NCBI GenBank assembly: GCA_937880835.1
Contig: CALGRN010000123.1
Span: forward strand, 1-15,593
Origin: an uncultured Prevotella sp.
Lineage (GTDB): Bacteria > Bacteroidota > Bacteroidia > Bacteroidales > Bacteroidaceae
Length of the DNA: 15,593 bases
Reading direction: 5' to 3'
Below are positions 1-7,353 of this stretch, piece after piece. The position numbers were made by a program, and so were the translations under genes. The notes beneath the pieces were generated by a model. That model worked only from the letters and a program-made list of their open reading frames with translations. It searched no databases and was not told the origin of the DNA. The stretch's first letter is position 1; each line of letters begins with the position of its first letter.

Positions 1-455
1 TTGTTATAAGATATCCTCGCGGAGCAGGCGTTAAAGTTGATTGGAAATGTCCGTTTGAGGAGATAAAAGTAGGAACGGGAAGAAGATTGAGAAGCGGAAA
101 AGATGTGGCAATATTGAGCATCGGACCGGTTGGAAACACAGTTGAAAGAGCAATAGAAGAAATCAATGACAAGAAGAGTGTTGCCCACTATGACATGCGA
201 TTTGTAAAACCGATAGACGAAGACATATTGCATGAGGTGGCAGAAAACTTCAAACGAGTGATAACAATAGAGGATGGTGCAATCAAAGGAGGATTCGGAA
301 GCGCGGTATTGGAATGGATGAGCGACAACGGTTACAGCCTTGAAATAAAACGATTGGGATTGCCCGACTCTTTCGTAGAACACGGAGAGGTTACAAAGCT
401 GCACGAAATAGCAGGAATAGACGTTGAAGCAATCAAGACTGCAATATTGGATTAA
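1..455 (+). CDS. dxs: 1-deoxy-D-xylulose-5-phosphate synthase, C-terminal part
   Basis: This is the last ~150 codons of DXS, which condenses pyruvate with glyceraldehyde 3-phosphate using thiamine diphosphate, the first step of the MEP isoprenoid pathway in the cytoplasm. The gene starts before the window; the reading frame is set by the codon at position 3. The visible part opens with IRYPRGAG, the conserved strand leading into the transketolase C-terminal domain. It continues with ILSIGPVGN, DMRFVKPID (typical DXS DARFVKPLD) and ITIEDGAIKGGFGSAVLEW, a family signature. The C-terminus (EHGEVTKLHEIAGID) also fits DXS. The remainder is intact and ends in TAA. trkA follows after 39 bases with no terminator, so the two are probably co-transcribed. 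The catalytic N-terminal domains lie outside the window. Confidence 0.95.
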   Translation, partial: VIRYPRGAGVKVDWKCPFEEIKVGTGRRLRSGKDVAILSIGPVGNTVERAIEEINDKKSVAHYDMRFVKPIDEDILHEVAENFKRVITIEDGAIKGGFGSAVLEWMSDNGYSLEIKRLGLPDSFVEHGEVTKLHEIAGIDVEAIKTAILD

Positions 456-494
456 AAGAATATCGTACATTATTTCTTTGCAATAAAAAAGGAT

Positions 495-1838
495 ATGAAG
501 ATAATAATCGCAGGTGCTTATGCAATCGGAACGCATTTGGCAAAATTGCTTTCCAGAAACAATCAGAATATCGTTCTTATGGACGAAGACGAGTTAAGGC
601 TTGCTGATATAAGCAACGAGTTCGACTTGCTCACGATACATGCTAACCCGTCAAGTATAAAAGCATTGAAAGAAGCAGGTGCGGAACATGCAGATTTGTT
701 CATAGGCGTAACCCCGAATGAAAGTCTTAATATGAATAGCTGTATGCTTGCAAATGCTCTCGGGACAAAGAAAACAGTAGCAAAGTTAAACAACTCTGCA
801 TATATGGCGCCCAATCTTGTTAATTTTTTCAACAAATTGGGAATAAGTTCGCTGATATATCCTGAGATGCTTGCAGCGAAAGATATAAACAACGGACTGA
901 AAATGTCGTGGGTAAGGCAACGCTGGGACGTTCATAACGGTGCGCTTGTGATGCTCGGAATAAAGTTGAGAGATAGCTGTGAAATCCTTGATAAGCCCAT
1001 TAAAGACATCTGCGGACCTGATGATCCGTATCATGTTGTGGCTATAAAGAGAGAAGGAGAGACCATAATACCGCGCGGTAACGACAAACTGCAACTGTTG
1101 GATCTCGTTTATTTCATGACAACGAAGAATTATATACCTTATATTCGCAAGATTGTAGGCAAGGAACATTATGCAGATGTCAAAAACGTTATGATAATGG
1201 GAGGAGGAGAAACTGCTGTAAGAGCGGTTCAGACTAAACCCGAATATATGAACGTTAAGATAATAGAGCAAAACGAACACAGATGTGAGGTTCTCAACGA
1301 ACTGTTTGAAAACGAGGATAACCTTGTAATAAACGGTGACGGAAGAGATGTTTCTCTACTTTTGGATGAGGGAATACGAAATACGCAAGCATTCGTAGCT
1401 CTGACCAATAACTCTGAAACAAACATTCTCGCATGCCTTACAGCAAAGAGAATGGGCGTAAGAAAGACAGTGGCAATGGTAGAGAATATCGGATATGTCA
1501 GCATGGCGGAAAGTTTGGATATAGGTACTATTATAAATAAAAAAACAATCGCGGCAGGTTATATCTATCAGATGATGATGAATGCTAAGGTACATAATGT
1601 AAGACTTCTTACATCAATGAATGCAGATGTTGCAGAATTTATACCGCAAGAAGGTTCTAAAATTACAAAGAAAGCCGTGAAAGATCTTGGTCTTCCAGTC
1701 GGAATTACCATAGGAGGACTTGTTAGAAAAAACGAAGGAATGCTTGTTTCGGGTAATACTCAGATACAGGCAGGCGATTCTGTTATGGTATTCTGTCATA
1801 ATCAAGATATGAAAAAGATAGAGAAACTTTTCGTATAA
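495..1838 (+). CDS. trkA: Trk potassium uptake system, peripheral NAD-binding subunit TrkA
   Basis: TrkA is the cytoplasmic gating subunit that binds nucleotides and controls the TrkH potassium channel. The 447 residues fit the usual two-repeat architecture: RCK Rossmann domain 1 (about 1-130), TrkA_C domain 1 (about 142-222), Rossmann domain 2 (about 230-350) and TrkA_C domain 2 (about 370-447). Nucleotide-binding acidic residues at the end of the second strand are present (D30 in VLMDED, E258 in IIEQN). An oddity is that both glycine motifs deviate from GxGxxG: the first reads GAYAIG (Tyr9 where Gly is usual) and the second GGGETA (Ala241 for the last Gly). The start is preceded by an A-rich AAAAAAGGAT stretch that may act as a weak ribosome binding site. 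Its stop overlaps the trkH start by one base, implying translational coupling. Identity as TrkA is supported by the two-repeat layout and by trkH next door. Confidence 0.95.
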   Translation: MKIIIAGAYAIGTHLAKLLSRNNQNIVLMDEDELRLADISNEFDLLTIHANPSSIKALKEAGAEHADLFIGVTPNESLNMNSCMLANALGTKKTVAKLNNSAYMAPNLVNFFNKLGISSLIYPEMLAAKDINNGLKMSWVRQRWDVHNGALVMLGIKLRDSCEILDKPIKDICGPDDPYHVVAIKREGETIIPRGNDKLQLLDLVYFMTTKNYIPYIRKIVGKEHYADVKNVMIMGGGETAVRAVQTKPEYMNVKIIEQNEHRCEVLNELFENEDNLVINGDGRDVSLLLDEGIRNTQAFVALTNNSETNILACLTAKRMGVRKTVAMVENIGYVSMAESLDIGTIINKKTIAAGYIYQMMMNAKVHNVRLLTSMNADVAEFIPQEGSKITKKAVKDLGLPVGITIGGLVRKNEGMLVSGNTQIQAGDSVMVFCHNQDMKKIEKLFV

Positions 1839-3295
1839 TGCTAAATTTTAAGATTATAAGCAAGGTATTAGGTTCATTGCTTTTCATAGAGGCGATGTTT
1901 ATGTTGTTTTGTCTTATAATAGCATTGTACTATGGAGAAAACGACAGAATGGCATTCCTTATATCAATGTTGATAACAATATTTGTAGGAATTGTTTTCA
2001 GACTTTTCGGACGTAATGCCGAAAATTCATTGAACAGACGTGACGCTTATCTTGTTGTAACGCTTTCATGGACATTGTTTTCACTCTTCGGCACACTTCC
2101 ATTTATGATAAATGGTTGTATACCGAGTTTTACCGATGCGTATTTTGAGACTATGTCAGGATTTACAACGACGGGCGCAACTATATTTAATAATGTTGAG
2201 ATACTTCCTCACGGAATATTGTTTTGGAGGTCTTTAACTCAATGGATAGGCGGTTTAGGTATCGTTTTCTTTACGATAGCCTTATTGCCTTCACTTGTCG
2301 GTGGCTCTGTAAGAGTGTTTTCAGCCGAAGCTACCGGTCCGATAAAGAACAAACTGCATCCTCGTTTGAGTACAAGTTCCAAATGGATATGGATAGTATA
2401 TCTCGTAATAACAATAGCTTGTATGCTAAGTTATGTCGTATTCGGTATGGGTTGGTTCGATGCTTTAAATCATTCGATGTCTTCTGCTGCAACAGGTGGC
2501 TTCTCAACTTATAATGAAAGTCTTGAATTTTTTGACTCTCCGGCAATAGAATATGCCTGTACGTTCTTTTGTTTTATTTCCGGTGTAAACTTCACACTGC
2601 TTTATTTCTCTGTTGCAAAAATGAAATTGCTGAGTATTTTCAAAAACTCTGAATTCAAGCTGTACTTGTTTATAATATCAAGTTGCACTCTCTTCATAAT
2701 GTCAGAACTTATTTTAAGAAACGATTATGAGTTGGAACATGCTTTCAGAAGTGCAATATTTCAGGTTGTATCGTTTATAACAACAACCGGAATGTTTAAT
2801 GATGATGCTGGAACATGGCCTCACATGACTTGGGTCGTACTTGCTTTCTGCATGTTTATCGGTGCATGTTCAGGAAGCACAAGCGGAGGATTGAAATGCA
2901 TACGCGGTGTAATGTTGTTGAAAGTGATAAGAAATGAATTTAAACAAATATTGCATCCAAATGCCGTACTTCCTGTAAAGATAGACGGTGTAAACGTATC
3001 TCAGTCAAAGCGTGTAACGCTTCTTGCCCATCTTACAGTTTATCTGATATTATGTCTTGTATGTGCTTTCATAATGATAGTAGAAGGAGTGGATAACACG
3101 AATGCCATTACGATATCACTCAGTTGTCTTAGTAATGTAGGACCGACATTGGGTATTGAAATCGGACCTACAATGTCGTGGAGCATGCTGCCCGATTTCG
3201 CAAAATGGATGTGTTCGCTTCTTATGCTGATCGGACGTTTGGAAATATTCAGCGTATTGGTTATTTTCTCACCTGCGTTTTGGAAAAGTAACTGA
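1838..3295 (+). CDS. trkH: Trk potassium uptake system, channel-forming subunit TrkH
   Basis: TrkH is the inner-membrane potassium-conducting subunit of the Trk system and works with TrkA encoded immediately upstream (TAATG overlap). The 485 residues are strongly hydrophobic and show the four P-loop repeats with their selectivity-filter glycines: TTTG (110-113), AATGG (217-221), TTTG (315-318) and SNVGP (432-436). The GACSGSTSGG segment (342-351) and GRLEI near the end (466-470) are also TrkH/KtrB superfamily landmarks. The length is normal and there are no internal stops. The two-gene arrangement after dxs is typical of Bacteroidales as far as I know. Regulation is not visible; transcription probably comes from upstream of dxs. 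KtrB is a less likely alternative because TrkA here is a double-RCK protein and TrkH has the longer N-terminus. Confidence 0.96.
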   Translation: MLNFKIISKVLGSLLFIEAMFMLFCLIIALYYGENDRMAFLISMLITIFVGIVFRLFGRNAENSLNRRDAYLVVTLSWTLFSLFGTLPFMINGCIPSFTDAYFETMSGFTTTGATIFNNVEILPHGILFWRSLTQWIGGLGIVFFTIALLPSLVGGSVRVFSAEATGPIKNKLHPRLSTSSKWIWIVYLVITIACMLSYVVFGMGWFDALNHSMSSAATGGFSTYNESLEFFDSPAIEYACTFFCFISGVNFTLLYFSVAKMKLLSIFKNSEFKLYLFIISSCTLFIMSELILRNDYELEHAFRSAIFQVVSFITTTGMFNDDAGTWPHMTWVVLAFCMFIGACSGSTSGGLKCIRGVMLLKVIRNEFKQILHPNAVLPVKIDGVNVSQSKRVTLLAHLTVYLILCLVCAFIMIVEGVDNTNAITISLSCLSNVGPTLGIEIGPTMSWSMLPDFAKWMCSLLMLIGRLEIFSVLVIFSPAFWKSN

Positions 3296-3353
3296 AAAAT
3301 ATCATAGTGTATTATCGGTAATTATAAAGAATAAACAATAAAAACCACTGATT

Positions 3354-4316
3354 ATGAAACCGTTGAAGTTCAAACCTATTCTTAAACATACGATATGGGG
3401 CGGTGATAAGATAATACCGTTCAAAGGTCTTGACAGCAATGAAGAACAAATAGGTGAGAGTTGGGAAATATCTGGCGTAAAAGGAAATGAGACTGTAATT
3501 GCAGAAGGCGAATACAAGGATATGAATCTTAACGAAGTAGTACAGAAGCTGAGAGGCAACCTTGTGGGAAGTGAGAATTACAAGCGTTTCGGTGATGAGT
3601 TTCCTTTGCTTGTAAAATTCATAGATGCACGTCAAGATTTGTCTATACAGGTGCATCCTAATGATGAAATTGCTGTCAGACAAGGGAAGAAAAGAGGAAA
3701 AACGGAGATGTGGTATATCATGGATTCTGAACCAAAGGCAAAACTAAGAAGCGGACTTAGAAGAGAAATTACACCGGAGGAATATAAAATAATGGTGGAA
3801 AATGATACCATCTGCGATGCGATAGCCGAATACAGCGTGAAAGAAGGAGATTGTTTCTTCTTGCCGGCAGGGCGCATTCACAGCATAGGTGCAGGCTGTT
3901 TTCTCGCAGAGATACAACAAACGTCCGATGTAACATATCGCATATACGATTTCAAACGCAAGGACAAAGACGGCAAATATAGAGAACTGCACACAAAAGA
4001 AGCTGCCGAGAGCATAGATTACAGCCTGTTGAGCGATTATCGTACAAAATATTCAGCAGGCAAAAATCAAGGAATACCGCTCGTGAAATGTCCTTATTTC
4101 AAAACAACGGTTTACGATTTGGATTCTCCAATGACACTCGACTACAAAGAACTTGATAGTTTTGTGATAATGATAGGCATAAAAGGCAAATGCACTATTA
4201 CTGACAACGAAGGCAACGAGACTGCTCTTTGCGAAGGTGAGACGATATTAATACCGGCAACTACTGAAACAATAGAGGTAAGAGGAAACATAAAATTTCT
4301 CGAAACCTACGTGTAA
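3354..4316 (+). CDS. manA: Mannose-6-phosphate isomerase, class I (short form)
   Basis: This zinc enzyme interconverts mannose 6-phosphate and fructose 6-phosphate, linking hexose metabolism to GDP-mannose for glycans. It has 320 residues, the short form common in Firmicutes and Bacteroidetes rather than the ~390-residue enterobacterial form. The zinc ligands can be placed: Gln99 and His101 in SIQVHPND, Glu118 in KTEMWY, and His176 in PAGRIHSIGAG. The active-site arginine is probably Arg196 in TYRIYD. The N-terminal motif TIWGGDKI and the GESWEISG segment are family hallmarks. The C-terminal ~80 residues form the second cupin. It follows trkH by 58 bases in the same direction; no convincing promoter was seen in that gap, so it may be the last gene of the dxs-trkA-trkH unit. 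It faces trmB convergently. Confidence 0.93.
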   Translation: MKPLKFKPILKHTIWGGDKIIPFKGLDSNEEQIGESWEISGVKGNETVIAEGEYKDMNLNEVVQKLRGNLVGSENYKRFGDEFPLLVKFIDARQDLSIQVHPNDEIAVRQGKKRGKTEMWYIMDSEPKAKLRSGLRREITPEEYKIMVENDTICDAIAEYSVKEGDCFFLPAGRIHSIGAGCFLAEIQQTSDVTYRIYDFKRKDKDGKYRELHTKEAAESIDYSLLSDYRTKYSAGKNQGIPLVKCPYFKTTVYDLDSPMTLDYKELDSFVIMIGIKGKCTITDNEGNETALCEGETILIPATTETIEVRGNIKFLETYV

Positions 4317-4329
4317 AAGAAATACTTAA

Positions 4330-4440
4330 AACTTTATTAACGGTTTCTCTTTTATATCATTCGATAATATCCCTTTTATGTCGTTTAACCTGAATTCTAT
4401 TAATTCAATCCAATAGGTTTAATTATAACCGTTAAAAGTT
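4330..4440. repeat. Long imperfect inverted repeat downstream of manA
   Basis: An outer arm at 4330-4345 (AACTTT, two unpaired bases, then TAACGGTT) is complementary to 4427-4440 (AACCGTTAAAAGTT), giving 14 pairs interrupted by one 2-base bulge. Nested inside is a 6-bp hairpin, TGAATT at 4391-4396 with AATTCA at 4402-4407. Flanking AACC and GGTT at about 4387-4390 and 4416-4419 could pair as well. The block begins 14 bases past the manA stop codon. It could act as a bidirectional transcription end between convergent genes, although no clean GC stem plus T-run is present. It could also be a small non-autonomous element. No coding potential was seen in it. Confidence 0.5.
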
Positions 4441-4496
4441 GGAAATTGAACAGACACGCAATATTATTGTAAATACATACAGTCACGTGGCAATCC

Positions 4497-4580
4497 GGAC
4501 ACGCACAGGGCGTGTCCCTACATGTAGGATATAATATATACATCGCAATCAGCATGTAGGGACAGACCCGGTGTCTGTCC
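4497..4580. repeat. REP-like pair of palindromes in inverted orientation
   Basis: Two perfect 8-bp hairpins with 5-base loops face each other. The first is GGACACGC (4497-4504), loop ACAGG, GCGTGTCC (4510-4517). The second is GGACAGAC (4560-4567), loop CCGGT, GTCTGTCC (4573-4580). The inner flanks are also perfect inverted copies over 11 bases: GTCCCTACATG at 4514-4524 and CATGTAGGGAC at 4553-4563. This layout, two related hairpins with a conserved flank in head-to-head orientation inside an intergenic gap, resembles REP/BIME elements mobilised by REP-associated tyrosine transposases. GC content is higher than in the surrounding AT-rich spacer. No RAYT gene lies in the window, and genomic copy number cannot be judged from here. 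Confidence 0.7.
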
Positions 4581-4589
4581 GATAAATGT

Positions 4590-4656
4590 AAAACAACACT
4601 ATTTCGTATCGCATCGATAATTCTGTTGTTTTCTACGATATAAGTATTGTTATATC
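4590..4656. other. AT-rich palindrome cluster in the manA-trmB gap
   Basis: Three further inverted repeats sit directly after the REP-like element. AAAACAACA (4590-4598) pairs with TGTTGTTTT (4624-4632) over 9 bp and encloses TATCG (4607-4611) with CGATA (4615-4619). GATATAA (4637-4643) then pairs with TTATATC (4650-4656) around a 6-base loop. None is followed by a long T-run in either direction. The region is non-coding as far as I can see. Its role, whether transcription termination between convergent genes or remains of inserted elements, is not decided by the sequence. Confidence 0.4.
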
Positions 4657-4672
4657 ATAAATATTCCGTGTG

Positions 4673-4706
4673 CCTCATCAGGACATTGTTTATAATTGTC
4701 CGGAGG
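4673..4706 (-). terminator. Hairpin just after the trmB stop (possible terminator)
   Basis: CCTC (4673-4676) and GGACA (4681-4685) pair with TGTCC (4697-4701) and GAGG (4703-4706), giving a 9-bp interrupted stem around an 11-base AT-rich loop. On the minus strand the stem begins 2 bases after the trmB stop codon. A downstream U-run is missing on that strand, so intrinsic termination is uncertain. It may instead protect the 3' end. Confidence 0.35.
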
Positions 4707-4708
4707 TA

Positions 4709-5479
4709 TTATTTGCGCTTATCCAAACTGCTCCTTTTTGGGCGATGATAGCTTCTGTAATCATCCAACGGTATTTCTATATCCGACTCTTCCAACTCCC
4801 CTTCACGCGGAAGATTGATTTTTATATACCTTATATTAAGTCCGCGCTCTATCCACATAGATTCGTAGTAGGTTTGTATTGAAAGCAGTTTCTGCGTCTC
4901 CGGCGACAGATTTTCGTCATGATACAAGTCTTCCGTGCATTCAACTATCGGCAGATTGTTTTTCTCTGCCATGTATTTCGTGTATGTGAAGAGGAAGTTT
5001 GAGTCTGTTTTAAGATGCACAGCACCACCGTCAACAAGGAATCTGCGGTATCTGTTCATGAAAAATGTGCTGCTGAGACGCTTACGGGCATTCTTCATTT
5101 GAGGGTCACTGAATGTCAACCAAATCTCCTGTACCTCATCGGGAGCAAAGAAACGGTCTATCACTTCTATGTTCGTGCGCAGAAAAGCCGCATTCTTCAA
5201 TCCTTCCGTTACAGCTTTCTTTGCACCTGCCCACATTCTTGCTCCCTTTATATCTACGCCTATGAAGTTGATGTCAGGATACAATTCGGCTAATCCGACA
5301 GTGTATTCGCCTTTGCCGCAACCTAACTCCAATACGATAGGATTGTCGTTGTGGAAATATTGTTCGCGCCATTTGCCTTTCATTTCAAACGGAATATTCT
5401 CTATAACCGAATAAGGATATTGAAACACATTATCAAATGTTTCCATTTCAGCGAACTTCTCAAGCTTTCCCTTGCTCAT
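4709..5479 (-). CDS. trmB: tRNA (guanine-N7-)-methyltransferase
   Basis: TrmB uses S-adenosylmethionine to make 7-methylguanosine at position 46 of the tRNA variable loop. The protein has 256 residues. The SAM-binding motif I is VLELGCGKGEYT (49-60), followed by the acidic strand FIGVDIKGARMW (72-83) and the characteristic LTFSDPQMKNARKRL (121-135), which corresponds to the FPDPWPKxRHxKRR segment of proteobacterial TrmB. GAVHLKTDSNFLFTYT (152-167) is also conserved. A basic C-terminal tail, KRSSLDKRK, suits RNA binding. The start codon at 5477-5479 (MSKGKLEKFAEMETFDNVFQ) fits family N-termini. It is the third gene of the xseA-xseB-trmB run, separated from xseB by 124 bases that carry a structured element. 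Confidence 0.93.
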   Translation of the reverse strand: MSKGKLEKFAEMETFDNVFQYPYSVIENIPFEMKGKWREQYFHNDNPIVLELGCGKGEYTVGLAELYPDINFIGVDIKGARMWAGAKKAVTEGLKNAAFLRTNIEVIDRFFAPDEVQEIWLTFSDPQMKNARKRLSSTFFMNRYRRFLVDGGAVHLKTDSNFLFTYTKYMAEKNNLPIVECTEDLYHDENLSPETQKLLSIQTYYESMWIERGLNIRYIKINLPREGELEESDIEIPLDDYRSYHRPKRSSLDKRK

Positions 5480-5525
5480 GTTTTATTCTTGTTTTTAATT
5501 TTCAGATATTCAGAATTTACTGCTC

Positions 5526-5603
5526 TGCGGTTTATCGTCTGCATATCTTAACCGATACGCCTTGCATAAAACCGCATTGCTTTGATTTGCATAAAAGCAG
5601 ACG
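5526..5603 (-). other. Structured xseB-trmB spacer (candidate pseudoknot)
   Basis: Read on the minus strand, the 78 bases directly after the xseB stop contain CGTCTGC (5603-5597), then TGCGGTTTTAT (5576-5566), then GCAGACG (5542-5536) joined without a gap to ATAAACCGCA (5535-5526). The first pairs perfectly with the third (7 bp). The second pairs with the fourth (10 bp, one bulged T). Because these helices cross, they form an H-type pseudoknot if both exist, or a switch if only one can form. Loops are about 20 and 23 bases. The motif TTTTATGCAA occurs twice, next to the first and second arms. The element ends 46 bases before the trmB start codon. Confidence 0.4.
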
Positions 5604-5795
5604 TTATTTTGTTTGTTTGTCGTTGTCCAATATCTTTTTAATCTCCTCGTCAGCCTTTGTCAGACGGTCTTTGCACAGCTTTATCAGTTTCTGAGCGGTT
5701 TTTAGTTGCTCACTCATGGTATCTATGTCCAACTCATCGTTTTCCATTTTATATACTATTTCTTCCAATTGCTTTACTGCCTCTTCGTATTTCAT
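5604..5795 (-). CDS. xseB: Exodeoxyribonuclease VII small subunit
   Basis: XseB is the small, all-helical subunit of exonuclease VII, which degrades single-stranded DNA together with the large subunit XseA. Several XseB copies coat the coiled coil of each XseA. The 63 residues match the family length. The N-terminus MKYEEAVKQLEEIVYKMEN and the following DELDIDTMSEQLKTAQKLIKLCKDRL show the paired helices and the conserved glutamates and leucines of the family; the C-terminus is charged (DEEIKKILDNDKQTK). It lies 59 bases downstream of xseA on the same strand with no promoter motif between them. The gene order xseA-xseB supports the call. Confidence 0.93.
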   Translation of the reverse strand: MKYEEAVKQLEEIVYKMENDELDIDTMSEQLKTAQKLIKLCKDRLTKADEEIKKILDNDKQTK

Positions 5796-5854
5796 ATTCC
5801 GAGTTTATAAGTTTCTTTGTTTAATATGTTGCATGAAATCGGATTTTATTATAA

Positions 5855-7165
5855 TCATTTATTCTTGATTAAAACGGTTTTTATTGTTCCTTTTTCCAAT
5901 TTCGTTTCTATCTCGTCGCCGTTTTTCAGCGTCGAAGGGTCTCTTAGCGCGTGTCCGTTGTGCATCGTTATGCTGTAACCGCGTTTCAGAAGCAGTTCAG
6001 GGTTTAACGTTTCGGCACGCTGACGAAGCATTTCTATGCGATGTTTTTCTTTCATCAGCCTGCGTTCGGCTATCGGACTGATGTTGCCGGCAAGTATTTC
6101 GAGATGATGTTCCGCTGCCGACATGTTTCGAGTCATGGCAGATGAAAGTCTCGAAAACATTTCCGCAAGGCGCGTTTCATGCTTTACTTTTACCAATGAG
6201 AACGACATCGGAATGTTTCTCGAAAACCTTTCGATACGCATTTTCTCTACTTCCATTTTCGACGTCACCTTGTTTAATATGGTTCTTTGGGCATAGTTGA
6301 TACGTTCATACACGTCTATGAGATTGTCTATTATGAACGCTGCCGCTGCCGTAGGTGTTTTCATGCGAGTGTGAGCCACCATGTCTATAATGCTTTCGTC
6401 ACGCTCATGCCCTATACCGGTTATAACGGGAATGGGAAAGTTTGCCACATTCTCTGCCAAAGCAAGCGTGTCGAAACCCGACAAATCGCTCGTAGAGCCT
6501 CCTCCTCTTATTATAACCACAAGGTCGAAATCATCTGTCGAGCGGTTGATAGCGTTCAAAGCCGATATCACACTTGCTTCAACCTGCTCGCCTTGCATGA
6601 CAGCCGGAAACAGTTTTGTAACGAAAACAAATCCGTAGTCGTTGTTTTCGAGCTGATTGAGAAAGTCCTCATAGCCTGCCGCATTTGCACTTGTTACCAC
6701 TGCTATGCGCTGTGCGAACATCGGAATTGCAAGTTCTTTGTTCAAATCGAACACGCCTTCTTCTTTCAACCTGCGTATTATCTCCTGCCGTTTGCGTGCC
6801 ATGTCGCCCATAGTATATGCCGGATCGATGTCTGTAACAATCCAAGAAAATCCGTAACTCTCATGAAATTGCGGATATACTTTCAGCAGAACCTTTATTC
6901 CTGCGCGTATCTGTTGACCGGTAACACGTTCGAAATTAGGGCGCACAAGCATCCATGTGTTGCGCCAACACTTGGCAGATGCCTTCGCCAAAGGCGTATT
7001 TCCGTCTTCATCTTTCTGCACAAGCTCCATATAACAGTGTCCGTTGTTCTCTCTTGCTTCCGACAATTCTGCCTCTACCCAATATTCTTCGGGCATGGAA
7101 AACTCAATGGTTTTGCGCACAAGCATATTGAGTTCGTATAAAGATAAAGTCGTTTTACCGTTCAT
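5855..7165 (-). CDS. xseA: Exodeoxyribonuclease VII large subunit
   Basis: XseA is the catalytic subunit of exonuclease VII, which cuts single-stranded DNA from both ends into oligonucleotides during repair. The reading frame is open to 7285, but homologues begin near the MNGKTTLSLYELNMLVRKTI segment. A near-perfect promoter ends just upstream of the ATG at 7163-7165, so I chose that start (436 residues). The N-terminal OB-fold domain covers about 8-110. The catalytic domain holds IAVVTSANAAGYEDFLNQL (154-172), IIRGGGSTSDLSGFD (218-232), TGIGHERDESIIDMVAHTR (249-267) and KTPTAAAAF (269-277), all family signatures. A long helical region follows, and a C-terminal RGYSI-type segment (KRGYSITMHNG) closes the protein. 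It heads the xseA-xseB-trmB run and diverges from the MATE gene. Confidence 0.95.
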   Translation of the reverse strand: MNGKTTLSLYELNMLVRKTIEFSMPEEYWVEAELSEARENNGHCYMELVQKDEDGNTPLAKASAKCWRNTWMLVRPNFERVTGQQIRAGIKVLLKVYPQFHESYGFSWIVTDIDPAYTMGDMARKRQEIIRRLKEEGVFDLNKELAIPMFAQRIAVVTSANAAGYEDFLNQLENNDYGFVFVTKLFPAVMQGEQVEASVISALNAINRSTDDFDLVVIIRGGGSTSDLSGFDTLALAENVANFPIPVITGIGHERDESIIDMVAHTRMKTPTAAAAFIIDNLIDVYERINYAQRTILNKVTSKMEVEKMRIERFSRNIPMSFSLVKVKHETRLAEMFSRLSSAMTRNMSAAEHHLEILAGNISPIAERRLMKEKHRIEMLRQRAETLNPELLLKRGYSITMHNGHALRDPSTLKNGDEIETKLEKGTIKTVLIKNK

Positions 7166-7174
7166 TTCTGACGA

Positions 7175-7206
7175 CAAAATTAATCGAAATCGTATTAATT
7201 TCCAAA
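7175..7206 (-). promoter_or_regulatory. Bacteroidetes-type promoter of xseA-xseB-trmB
   Basis: On the minus strand TTTG (7206-7203) is followed by exactly 20 bases and then TAATTTTG (7182-7175), a full match to the Bacteroidetes consensus TTTG-n19-21-TAnnTTTG. With the -7 box centred at -7, transcription would start near 7171, only about six bases before the chosen xseA ATG. The mRNA would then be almost leaderless, which also supports the start at 7165 over the longer frame. Confidence 0.75.
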
Positions 7207-7326
7207 ATAATGATGCAGTTTTTACGAATGAGCAATGCAAGTGCGGAATAAAAGAAAAGCAACTTTGGCGGAACTTTTTCGGCACTTCGAGAATGTAATT
7301 TATATATTGTTGAAAATCAAGACGTT

Positions 7327-7353
7327 AACAACAGTTTTTCAAAAGCTGTTGTT
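7327..7353. repeat. Hairpin overlapping the first 22-bp repeat unit
   Basis: AACAACAG (7327-7334) pairs perfectly with CTGTTGTT (7346-7353). Adding one T-G and three T-A pairs extends the stem to about 12 bp around a 3-base loop. On the plus strand only a short TTTT-like stretch accompanies it, so a terminator role is not clear. The right arm coincides with the start of the conserved CTGTTGTTTTGCA block shared with 14560-14572; the left arm has no counterpart in that second copy. Confidence 0.5.

Noticed and set aside
460..484. Possible promoter before trkA (TATTTCTTTGC)
   Set aside because: The spacing inside the box is four bases instead of two and no -33 TTTG fits, and the 39-base gap is consistent with co-transcription from dxs.
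6287..7141. A 284-codon plus-strand open frame opposite xseA
   Set aside because: It is the antisense shadow of a clearly conserved gene and is rich in Cys and His in the way antisense frames often are.
7166..7285. A 40-codon N-terminal extension of xseA
   Set aside because: The extension is not like XseA homologues, and a consensus promoter lies inside it just before the internal ATG, so transcripts would start after the upstream codons.
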